DNA from: Caryophanales bacterium UBA5455
GTDB lineage: Bacteria; Bacillota_I; Bacilli_A; RFN20; CAG-826
NCBI GenBank assembly: GCA_002427365.1
Contig: DIQT01000015.1
Coordinates: 11,686 to 34,235 of the forward strand
DNA length: 22,550 nucleotides
Direction of reading: 5' to 3'
Under the pieces are notes generated by a model. It was not told where the DNA came from. It did no database searches and worked only from the letters and a program-made list of their open reading frames with translations. This document shows positions 15,491-21,403 of this stretch, piece after piece; the stretch's first letter is position 1; each line of letters opens with the position of its first letter. Made by a program: the position numbers and the translations under genes.

Positions 15491-16747
15491 ATGAATATTG
15501 GTTTAGTTAATCTTGGCTGCGCAAACAACATTATAGATAGTGAATCAGTGCTAGGCATGCTTGAATGTAGTGGTCAAACAATTGTCACTGACCCAAGCGA
15601 AGCGGATGCAATAATTGTTAATACATGTGGACTTATGCAAACTAATCATGCGGATAGTTTGAATAATGTTGTCTCATTAACCGGCTACCCCGCGAAACTA
15701 ATTGTTATCGGCTGTTTTAAGCATGATGAAATCGCTTCTTTAAAGGCACTTGTGCCAGGAGTTGATTTATGGGTGCCTAGTAGTGACTACGCTTCACTAC
15801 ATGAACAAATTAATAACTTATTTCCCAAAGGCACACTTGAATTATGCAAATTTAATCAATTTCACCGCGTCTTATCGACCCCAAAATATCGGGCGTATTT
15901 ACAAGTTAGTTCAAGCTGTCTTCATAAATTAATTGATGAAAAAGATAAATATGTTCATGATGTTCGGCCCCTTGATGAAGTTCTTTTCGAAGCAAACGAA
16001 TTAGTCGCTCATGGAGTAAAAGAAGTAATGCTCGTTGGTACTTCTTTATTTTTAAATACGAATTCAAACAAATTTCAACCTCTTCTTGATGGCTTAAGTA
16101 AAATTAATGGACTTGAATCCATTCGCTTGCCGGAACTTAACCCGTTAAAAATTGATAAATCACTAATTTGTTATGTAGCGAGAAACCCAAAAGTTGCTTC
16201 CTCATTTATGTTTGATTTAACCCTCAACGAATATACTTCGTTAGCGGATGAAGATAAGAAAATTGTGCTCGCTAAACTTCATAACTTAATTAATTTAATC
16301 CGCTATAAGATTCCTGATGCAACAATCCAAGCACGCATTCAAGTTAGTAATCCCCACAAACTTTCCCAAAAAGAATTTTTAAAACGGTTATCCGCGTTAA
16401 GAATTTTAAAATTCGACCATCTTCATATTGAAGAAAATAGTGAACCACTTAGTGAAGAAGAACTAAAAGTTTCCAAAGAACGGTTTAAACAAATTATGAA
16501 CTTGCATCGAAAAATTGCTTATCGGTTAAATAAACTCCGGATTGGCCAAACGTTTCGCGGTGTCGTCAACTCGTATGATAAGAAGAGTGACTATTTTGGT
16601 TTATATAGTGATTGGAATACTGATGAAACATCAGGTCTTGTTACTTTTAAAAGTGACCACGTTCTTCGTCAAGGCCAAGTTGTTACTGTTAAAATAACGA
16701 ACGCTTACATCAACGGATTACATGGTGAACATATTAAGCTTTGTTAG
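15491..16747 (+). CDS. RimO-like methylthiotransferase homolog with a broken radical-SAM motif
   Basis: 418 residues with the full RimO layout: an N-terminal methylthiotransferase domain (1-120), a radical-SAM-like barrel (about 135-350) and a C-terminal TRAM domain (about 355-418, GQTFRGVVNSYD). RimO methylthiolates an aspartate of ribosomal protein S12. The three cysteines of the auxiliary iron-sulfur cluster are present (NLGC10, NTC46G, VIGC75F; NTCG favours RimO over MiaB). The CxxxCxxC motif that binds the SAM cluster is not: after C143 (SSSCLHK) the next two positions are L147 and E150. The later GFPGE-type loop is also altered (VSNPHK, about 307-312). The frame is intact and the surrounding fold well kept, so it looks like a maintained pseudoenzyme rather than decay. 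Start: ATG 15491 after TAGGAG; an upstream GTG (15461) has no signal. Single gene between two terminated units. Confidence 0.8.
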   Translation: MNIGLVNLGCANNIIDSESVLGMLECSGQTIVTDPSEADAIIVNTCGLMQTNHADSLNNVVSLTGYPAKLIVIGCFKHDEIASLKALVPGVDLWVPSSDYASLHEQINNLFPKGTLELCKFNQFHRVLSTPKYRAYLQVSSSCLHKLIDEKDKYVHDVRPLDEVLFEANELVAHGVKEVMLVGTSLFLNTNSNKFQPLLDGLSKINGLESIRLPELNPLKIDKSLICYVARNPKVASSFMFDLTLNEYTSLADEDKKIVLAKLHNLINLIRYKIPDATIQARIQVSNPHKLSQKEFLKRLSALRILKFDHLHIEENSEPLSEEELKVSKERFKQIMNLHRKIAYRLNKLRIGQTFRGVVNSYDKKSDYFGLYSDWNTDETSGLVTFKSDHVLRQGQVVTVKITNAYINGLHGEHIKLC

Positions 16748-16749
16748 TG

Positions 16750-16777
16750 TTGCAAAAGTTACGAACTCTTGTATAAT
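16750..16777 (+). promoter_or_regulatory. Promoter of tRNA-Thr
   Basis: TTGCAA (16750-16755) and TATAAT (16772-16777) are 16 bases apart, about 22 bases before the mature tRNA. Confidence 0.65.
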
Positions 16778-16799
16778 AAAACAAGTCGATCCAAATCTC

Positions 16800-16873
16800 G
16801 CCCCCTTAGTTAAATGGCATAACAGATCCATGGTAAGGATCAGTTGCTAGTTCGATTCTGGCAGGGGGCACCA
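16800..16873 (+). tRNA. tRNA-Thr (anticodon GGT)
   Basis: A full cloverleaf can be drawn. The acceptor arm GCCCCCT (16800-16806) pairs with AGGGGGC (16863-16869), followed by the discriminator A and an encoded CCA. The D-stem is GTTA/TAAC, the anticodon stem is GATCC/GGATC with loop ATGGTAA, giving anticodon GGT for ACC/ACU threonine codons, and the T-arm is GCTAG, TTCGATT, CTGGC with one G-T pair. The variable loop has four bases and the D-loop seven. Single-gene unit with promoter and terminator. Confidence 0.95.
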
Positions 16874-16885
16874 TGTCTCAAAAAT

Positions 16886-16909
16886 GACACATTATATGTG
16901 TCTTTTTTA
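16886..16909 (+). terminator. Rho-independent terminator of the tRNA unit
   Basis: GACACAT (16886-16892) pairs perfectly with ATGTGTC (16896-16902) around a three-base loop, followed by TTTTTT. Confidence 0.85.
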
Positions 16910-17266
16910 TTTGCGTTACGTATATTTGACGTAGATGGTAAATATTCAAAAAAAGAATAATCTTTAATTTATGCCTTAATAATGTCAAAAGTTATATCAC
17001 TAGGCACTATCATCTTATTAACTGCATAATTATGCGATCAAGAATGCGACCAAAATATTTCTACAATTTAGTAGTACTTATTAATGTTGCAACTTATTCC
17101 CAAAAAATGAAAAAACTTGAAGTTTTGGGAATTGAGTGTTGATATTGTTATAGGAGTTAAACAATTATGAAAATATAAAAAAAAGAAACATTGATAAATT
17201 AATCAAAAAATAATGTACGATGAAATCAGTGATAAAAAATAAATATAATATTACCAAATAGACACC
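16910..17266. other. 357-base AT-rich gap without a convincing gene
   Basis: No gene can be supported. It holds a 12-base perfect palindrome GCATAATTATGC (17024-17035), a long inverted repeat at 17096-17132, an open stretch of 66 codons (16942-17142, with a 36-codon ATG-started part from 17032) that I do not recognise and that lacks a ribosome binding site, and a TAGGAG followed by an ATG (17167) that hits a stop after three codons. The pattern suggests decayed coding DNA. Composition is poorer in G+C than the neighbouring genes. Confidence 0.5.
17096..17132. repeat. 10-base inverted repeat in the AT-rich gap
   Basis: ATTCCCAAAA (17096-17105) and TTTTGGGAAT (17123-17132) are perfect inverted copies around 17 bases, and the interior contains a second overlapping palindrome (AAAACTT, G, AAGTTTT at 17112-17126). 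No U-tract follows. It could be a terminator remnant, an operator or the end of a small mobile element. Confidence 0.5.
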
Positions 17267-17782
17267 ATGGCAAAAAAGAAGAAAAAAGATGAGAATATAA
17301 TACTTACGATTGATGATCGGAAGTTTTTTGCTTGGCAAGATGAAATAGATGCCGAAATTTTAAAACGATGGCAAGAAGCACATCCTCGTTATAATCCAGA
17401 AGAAGATGAAGAATATAACCACATGCTAGACATTGAACAAGGTGAATTAGCGTCCAGTCAACTAAAGGTTAAATGTCTTTATACCCTCGCTATTGAAGAA
17501 GATGATTCATGGCAAACGATAAAAAACGGACATATCTTTCCTTGTGACATAGCCCCTTGGGAAGCAATAAAAGATTTTAATGAAATAATGCCTTATAATC
17601 TTGTTCCAGGATATTTACATAAACATGTCATCCCTAACGGTTTTAAAATTGAATTAGTTACAATTGAAGAGTTTTTACGAATGCGGAAACACGCAGGGTA
17701 CACAAGCGAAAAAATTACTAGTGAACTACCACTTATTTTTAGCGAATTAGAACTTGATGAATATCGTAAGAGTCAAAATTAA
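17267..17782 (+). CDS. Hypothetical protein, 171 residues
   Basis: Not recognised. A soluble, acidic protein after a lysine-rich N-terminus (MAKKKKKDE), with two cysteines and no signal peptide or membrane segment. The middle (about 59-125) has an alternating, mostly beta-looking pattern with several aromatics (WQTIKNGHIFPCDIAPWEA); the C-terminus is helical and charged. The ATG has no Shine-Dalgarno; a TATAAT at 17244-17249 would place the transcript start about 11 bases before it, so the leader is very short. It uses ATA codons near its start and sits behind an AT-rich gap next to a tRNA gene, which hints at, but does not prove, acquisition. An alternative start at a later ATG (codon 53) cannot be excluded. 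No terminator is seen after it. Confidence 0.6.
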   Translation: MAKKKKKDENIILTIDDRKFFAWQDEIDAEILKRWQEAHPRYNPEEDEEYNHMLDIEQGELASSQLKVKCLYTLAIEEDDSWQTIKNGHIFPCDIAPWEAIKDFNEIMPYNLVPGYLHKHVIPNGFKIELVTIEEFLRMRKHAGYTSEKITSELPLIFSELELDEYRKSQN

Positions 17783-17860
17783 TAATAATTCAATAAATAA
17801 ATATATTTATTATATGTAAAAATATGTTAAACTTTAATTGAAAAAAGGAGGGTTTTTTAA

Positions 17861-18598
17861 ATGCAAATAAGCAAAACAGCGTCCTTAACAAACTATTTAT
17901 TACCTGTTTATCGTAAAAAAATCGCTCACCCCGCTTTTATTATTTTACCTGGTGGTGGTTATACGTATGTTTCCTTACGTGAAAGCGCCCCGATTGCCCA
18001 TGCGTTAAATGCCCTTGGTTATCAAGCGTTTGTGCTTGATTATACAACATGGGAAAAAGATCGGAATTTAACATTTCAAATGTTACAAGAAGAAGTTCGG
18101 AAAACAATTGAATACATTGTTGAAAATGCAGATATGTTACGGGTCGACCCTGACCAAATTTATTTAATGGGCTTTTCCGCTGGCGGCCATTTAGCAGCGA
18201 TTAGCGGTTCGCTCTTTTATAAATATATTAAAAAAGTTGTACTGGCCTATCCTTATTTAAGCCCAAAGTATAACCAAGATGTTTCGCTAGAAATTTTAGG
18301 CGAAGGAAAAGAAGCCTTACATAATTTATTTAATATTGACGCGAGTGATTATATTTCCAAAAATACCCCACCCACCTTTATTTGGGGAACGTATGAGGAT
18401 AACGTTGTCGCCTTACAAGCAATGCTCGATTATATTAGACGGTGTGACGCAACAAATATTCCAGTTGAATTTCATTTATATGAAAAAGGATCACATGGCT
18501 TAAGTTTAGCAACCGAAGCAACGATGGTGGAAGATGAGCAAGTTAATCCGCATGTCGCCTCGTGGATGTTACTACTTAACGCGTGGTTAAAACTCTAA
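17861..18598 (+). CDS. Alpha/beta-hydrolase, esterase/acetylxylan-esterase-like
   Basis: 245-residue cytoplasmic serine hydrolase of the alpha/beta-hydrolase fold. The oxyanion segment LPGGGYTYVS (29-38), the nucleophile elbow GFSAGGH with S106, the acid D180 in GTYEDNVV and the base H212 in GSHGLSLA make a complete catalytic triad in the right order. The HGGG-like PGGGY form and short length resemble the BD-FAE/acetyl-xylan-esterase-like group of carbohydrate deacetylases and small esterases found in sugar-degrading gut bacteria; the true substrate cannot be read from sequence. It has a strong AAAGGAGGG ribosome binding site. The 78 bases upstream hold a 16-base AT palindrome (17796-17811) but no clear promoter. 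It precedes the rimP operon, which has its own promoter. Confidence 0.85.
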   Translation: MQISKTASLTNYLLPVYRKKIAHPAFIILPGGGYTYVSLRESAPIAHALNALGYQAFVLDYTTWEKDRNLTFQMLQEEVRKTIEYIVENADMLRVDPDQIYLMGFSAGGHLAAISGSLFYKYIKKVVLAYPYLSPKYNQDVSLEILGEGKEALHNLFNIDASDYISKNTPPTFIWGTYEDNVVALQAMLDYIRRCDATNIPVEFHLYEKGSHGLSLATEATMVEDEQVNPHVASWMLLLNAWLKL

Positions 18599-18608
18599 AC
18601 AATATCGT

Positions 18609-18637
18609 TTGCACATTATTATTAATTGTAGTATTAT
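18609..18637 (+). promoter_or_regulatory. Promoter of the rimP-nusA-infB operon
   Basis: TTGCAC (18609-18614) and TATTAT (18632-18637) are 17 bases apart. Transcription would begin near 18644 and give a leader of about 80 bases before rimP. Confidence 0.5.
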
Positions 18638-18643
18638 TGTTCG

Positions 18644-18722
18644 TAGCGAGGAATTTATTCCTTGTAAAATACTCTTACAAGAGTGGGTAAATCCCACTCT
18701 TTGTCATTAAAAAGGAGAAAAT
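18644..18722 (+). promoter_or_regulatory. Structured rimP leader with competing hairpins
   Basis: Three hairpins can be drawn. C: CGAGGAA (18647-18653) with TTCCTTG (18658-18664), one G-T pair. B: CTTGTAA (18661-18667) with TTACAAG (18675-18681). D: AAGAGTGGG (18679-18687) with CCCACTCTT (18693-18701). B shares bases with both C and D and excludes them, while C and D can coexist. D is followed by TTGTCATT, only a weak U-tract, then AAAGGAG (18711-18717) and the ATG. The layout resembles an attenuator or translational switch, a natural place for NusA- or RimP-dependent feedback. Confidence 0.55.
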
Positions 18723-19187
18723 ATGGCTTTAATTGATGAATTACGCGATGTTGTGGCCCCAGTTTTAATCGCTAATGGGTATCGTCTATATGACATCAAG
18801 ATGCAAGTTATCAAAAAGGAAACATACTTAATTGTCCTTGTGGAAAAAGGTAATAAGCGACTTGATATTAATGAGATCGTCGAAATTAGTGAACCGTTAA
18901 GTGTAGCGCTTGATGAAGCTGATTTAATTAAACAAGCGTATATTCTTGATGTTGGTTCCGCGGGCGCGGAAAAGACGTTACGACTTGATGAATTAAGTGA
19001 ATATCTTAATGAATATGTTCTCGTTAAATTAAAAACCCATCAAGACAAACTTGCGGAAGTTTATGGCCAATTAATTAATGTAACTGATAAGCAAATTTCG
19101 ATAATGACAAAAGACAAAACAAGAACCAAACAAGTGGATATTGAACTGGGTAATGTCGCCCACATCCGCTTGGCAATTAAATATTAA
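18723..19187 (+). CDS. rimP: Ribosome maturation factor RimP
   Basis: 154-residue factor for maturation of the 30S subunit, binding the nascent subunit before S12 is fully placed. The family landmarks are the first domain ending in YILDVGSAGAEKTL (about 77-90), the equivalent of the usual Y-x-L-E-V-S-S-P-G-x-x-R-P-L, and the C-terminal SH3-like domain ending VDIELGNVAHIRLAIKY. The P-G of the landmark is A-G here, and the terminal R-P is K-T. Length is normal. GGAG lies five bases before the ATG. First gene of the conserved rimP-nusA-ylxR-ylxQ-infB cluster, which supports the call. Confidence 0.93.
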   Translation: MALIDELRDVVAPVLIANGYRLYDIKMQVIKKETYLIVLVEKGNKRLDINEIVEISEPLSVALDEADLIKQAYILDVGSAGAEKTLRLDELSEYLNEYVLVKLKTHQDKLAEVYGQLINVTDKQISIMTKDKTRTKQVDIELGNVAHIRLAIKY

Positions 19188-19205
19188 AAAGGAAAGTGAC
19201 TGGCA

Positions 19206-20822
19206 ATGGCAGCTAAAAAGAAAACAAACATTCAAAAGGCGATCGAAGAGGTCGCAGGCGCGACAAATCTTGCATACGAAGATGTCGCCGAAGCTTTACA
19301 ATACGCCGTTAATAAAGCGTTTGTAAAGTACTTAAACATGGGGGATGACGCCCTTACACGCATCGAACTCAACTATGATATCGATGAAATTGAAATGTAC
19401 TTACGGAAAGAAGTCGTGGAAGAAGTCGAAGATGATTTTTTACAAATCGAACTTGGTGATGAACGCTTAGAAGGTAAGAACCTTCGTTTAGGCGACTTCT
19501 ATGAAACGCGCTACACAATGGCGGACTTTTCCAAAGGTAACGTCATGTCGATGGGCTCAATTTTCCAACAACGCGTTCGCGAATTAGAAAAAGCCGCTTT
19601 ATATGATACATATAAACATAAGATTGGCGAAATGATTACAGGTATTGTTGAATCAAGCGATGACCGGGGAACAAATGTTCGGGTTGGTGCAACGAATCAA
19701 ACATTATATTTACCAGCGCGTAGTCGTATTGGCAACGAATCGTTTGAAGTTGGGAAACCAATTAAAGTTTATGTTGTCGATGTTGAAAACACGACCAAAG
19801 GTGCCCAAATTAATATTTCACGGTCCCATGAAGGTTTCTTAAAACGGGTCATGGAACAAGAAATTGCTGAAATTTATGATGGCACCGTCATTATTAAAGA
19901 AATTGCCCGGGAAGCCGGCGACCGTTCAAAAGTTGCGGTTTATTCCCTTGATGAAAACGTTGACGCAACTGGTGCGTGTATTGGTCCTAACGGTACCCGT
20001 ATTCAAAAAGTTGTTGCGCAATTAGGTAATAACTCCCCTGCTGAAAAAATCGATATCGTCGCTTATAGTGAAAACCCTGGTTTATTTATTATTGAAGCGT
20101 TACGTCCGGCCCAAGTGATCGGTGTTAAACTCGATCATGAAAACCGTAAAGCAATCGCTGTTGTTAATAACGATGGTCTTTCTGTTGCGATTGGTCGCCG
20201 CGGTGTTAACGTAAGACTTGCAGTTAAATTGACGAACTGGCATATTGATATTAAAGAACTTGATGATGCCTATGCTGAAGGCATTCAAATGCAATCCATC
20301 AATGATTTAATTGAAGAACAAAATGCGCTAATTCGTGAAAAAGAATACGAAAAATATCTTGCTTCGATTACCCCAACGGAAAAAGATGATATTCCAAGCG
20401 ATTATGTCGCTCCTGTTAGTGAAGAAGTCGAAGAAGAAGTTCCAGTTACTAAAGAAGTTGAAGTTAAACCCGTTGTCGAACCCGTCGTTGAACCAGTTGT
20501 TAAAGAAGAAGTTAAACAACCAGAAGTTAAAGTTACGGAAATTAAAACAACGAAAACACTTGAAGAACTTGAAGCTGAACTTGAAAAAGATAAACAAAAA
20601 GCCGCTCAACAAGATCGGCGGCCCCAAAGAAAACGTCGGGAAGAAACCGAAACTGAAGAAGTTGAAGTTTCCGATACCCCCGCGGCATCAAGAATGGATA
20701 TTTATACTGAAGAAGAACTTGCTGCGCTTGAAGCTGAACAAGAATATGAAGATGAATACGTCGATGATTATAGCGAATATGACGATTTATATGATGAAGG
20801 AACGGAAGACTGGTTTAAATAA
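19206..20822 (+). CDS. nusA: Transcription termination/antitermination factor NusA with a long acidic tail
   Basis: RNA-polymerase-binding factor controlling pausing, termination and antitermination. The N-terminal domain (about 1-130), S1 domain (about 138-205, IGEMITGIVESSDDRGTNV), KH1 with GACIGPNGTRI (257-267) and KH2 with AIGRRGVNVRLA (328-339) are all present and match the 371-residue B. subtilis form. Beyond residue about 370 comes a 165-residue tail of Glu/Lys/Val-rich low-complexity sequence, including repeated VVEPVV units, a basic patch (RRPQRKRR, about 473-480) and a final stretch of D, E and Y ending EGTEDWFK. Acidic extensions are known in mycoplasma NusA. AAGGA lies 12 bases before the ATG, a little far. 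It is 18 bases after rimP. Confidence 0.95.
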   Translation: MAAKKKTNIQKAIEEVAGATNLAYEDVAEALQYAVNKAFVKYLNMGDDALTRIELNYDIDEIEMYLRKEVVEEVEDDFLQIELGDERLEGKNLRLGDFYETRYTMADFSKGNVMSMGSIFQQRVRELEKAALYDTYKHKIGEMITGIVESSDDRGTNVRVGATNQTLYLPARSRIGNESFEVGKPIKVYVVDVENTTKGAQINISRSHEGFLKRVMEQEIAEIYDGTVIIKEIAREAGDRSKVAVYSLDENVDATGACIGPNGTRIQKVVAQLGNNSPAEKIDIVAYSENPGLFIIEALRPAQVIGVKLDHENRKAIAVVNNDGLSVAIGRRGVNVRLAVKLTNWHIDIKELDDAYAEGIQMQSINDLIEEQNALIREKEYEKYLASITPTEKDDIPSDYVAPVSEEVEEEVPVTKEVEVKPVVEPVVEPVVKEEVKQPEVKVTEIKTTKTLEELEAELEKDKQKAAQQDRRPQRKRREETETEEVEVSDTPAASRMDIYTEEELAALEAEQEYEDEYVDDYSEYDDLYDEGTEDWFK

Positions 20823-20842
20823 CGCTTACAAGGAGGTAGAAC

Positions 20843-21094
20843 ATGAAAAAAGTTCCTCTACGGCGCTGCTTAGTTAGTGGCGAAAGTTATCCAAAACATG
20901 AGTTAATCCGGATTGTTCGTACTCCGGAAGGCGAAATCAAAGTTGATCCAACGGGCAAAGTAAATGGGCACGGGGGATATTTACGCAAAGATCTCGCTAC
21001 GTTAGAAATGGCCAAAAAATCGAAAGTGCTCGAAAAAAAGTTTGGCCCCTTATCAATAGAGTTTTATGACGAACTCGCGAGGTATGTTAAGTGA
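20843..21094 (+). CDS. ylxR: YlxR family protein (RnpM)
   Basis: 83-residue basic RNA-binding protein of the DUF448/YlxR family, reported as an RNase P modulator in Bacillus. Visible signatures are PLRRCLVSGE (5-14), ELIRIVRTPEGEI and DPTGKVNGHGGYLRKD (about 35-50), where GHGGY stands for the usual GRGAY. It starts at an ATG after AAGGAGGTAG and ends in TGA, which shows that TGA is a stop in this organism. Its last bases overlap the next start (GTGA). Position between nusA and the L7Ae-like gene is the standard one. Confidence 0.93.
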   Translation: MKKVPLRRCLVSGESYPKHELIRIVRTPEGEIKVDPTGKVNGHGGYLRKDLATLEMAKKSKVLEKKFGPLSIEFYDELARYVK

Positions 21095-21402
21095 GTTCTG
21101 CCGACCAAATTAATGGTTTGTTCGGTTTAGCCGCGCGTGCGGGTAAAGTAATTTATGGTAGTGAAACATTATTACGGGCAAAAGCACAAAAACTTAAACT
21201 CGTTATTATCGCTACTGATTTAAACCCGACGACAATTACAAAGTTAGAAAACTATTTAAGGGAAAATAACATTCCTTATTCCGTTTATTTAACCAAAACC
21301 GCCCTTGGGGCAATTTTAGGTAAAAACGAGGTCGGAGCGTTCGCGCTCACTGATACTCATTTAGCTAAAGAAATAAAAAAAATTATGAAAGCAGGTGAAT
21401 AG
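21091..21402 (+). CDS. ylxQ: YlxQ, L7Ae-family RNA-binding protein
   Basis: 103-residue member of the L7Ae/L30e/YlxQ family, which binds kink-turn RNA. Signatures: [19 protein letters not shown] near the N-terminus, [16 protein letters not shown] (about 37-52) and [20 protein letters not shown] (67-86), the equivalent of t-x-x-eLG-x-AiGK. The start is a GTG whose last two bases belong to the TGA of ylxR (GTGA), with GAGGT upstream: tight translational coupling. Exact cellular role of YlxQ is not established. Confidence 0.9.
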   Translation: MSSADQINGLFGLAARAGKVIYGSETLLRAKAQKLKLVIIATDLNPTTITKLENYLRENNIPYSVYLTKTALGAILGKNEVGAFALTDTHLAKEIKKIMKAGE

Positions 21403-21403
21403 T

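Noticed and set aside
17032..17142. 36-codon open frame as a gene
   Set aside because: No Shine-Dalgarno, no recognised similarity, and it runs through the inverted repeat at 17096-17132; kept only as possible decayed coding DNA.
17796..17811. 16-base perfect AT palindrome before the alpha/beta-hydrolase gene
   Set aside because: Composed only of A and T in an AT-rich gap, so chance is likely; no adjacent promoter or U-tract gives it a role.
20328..20627. Phe/Asn-rich open frame on the minus strand opposite the nusA tail
   Set aside because: It is the antisense of Glu/Lys/Val-rich codons (GAA, AAA, GTT); no ribosome binding site and extreme composition. Likewise the Lys/Leu-rich plus-strand frame at 20335-20877 is a shifted shadow of nusA.
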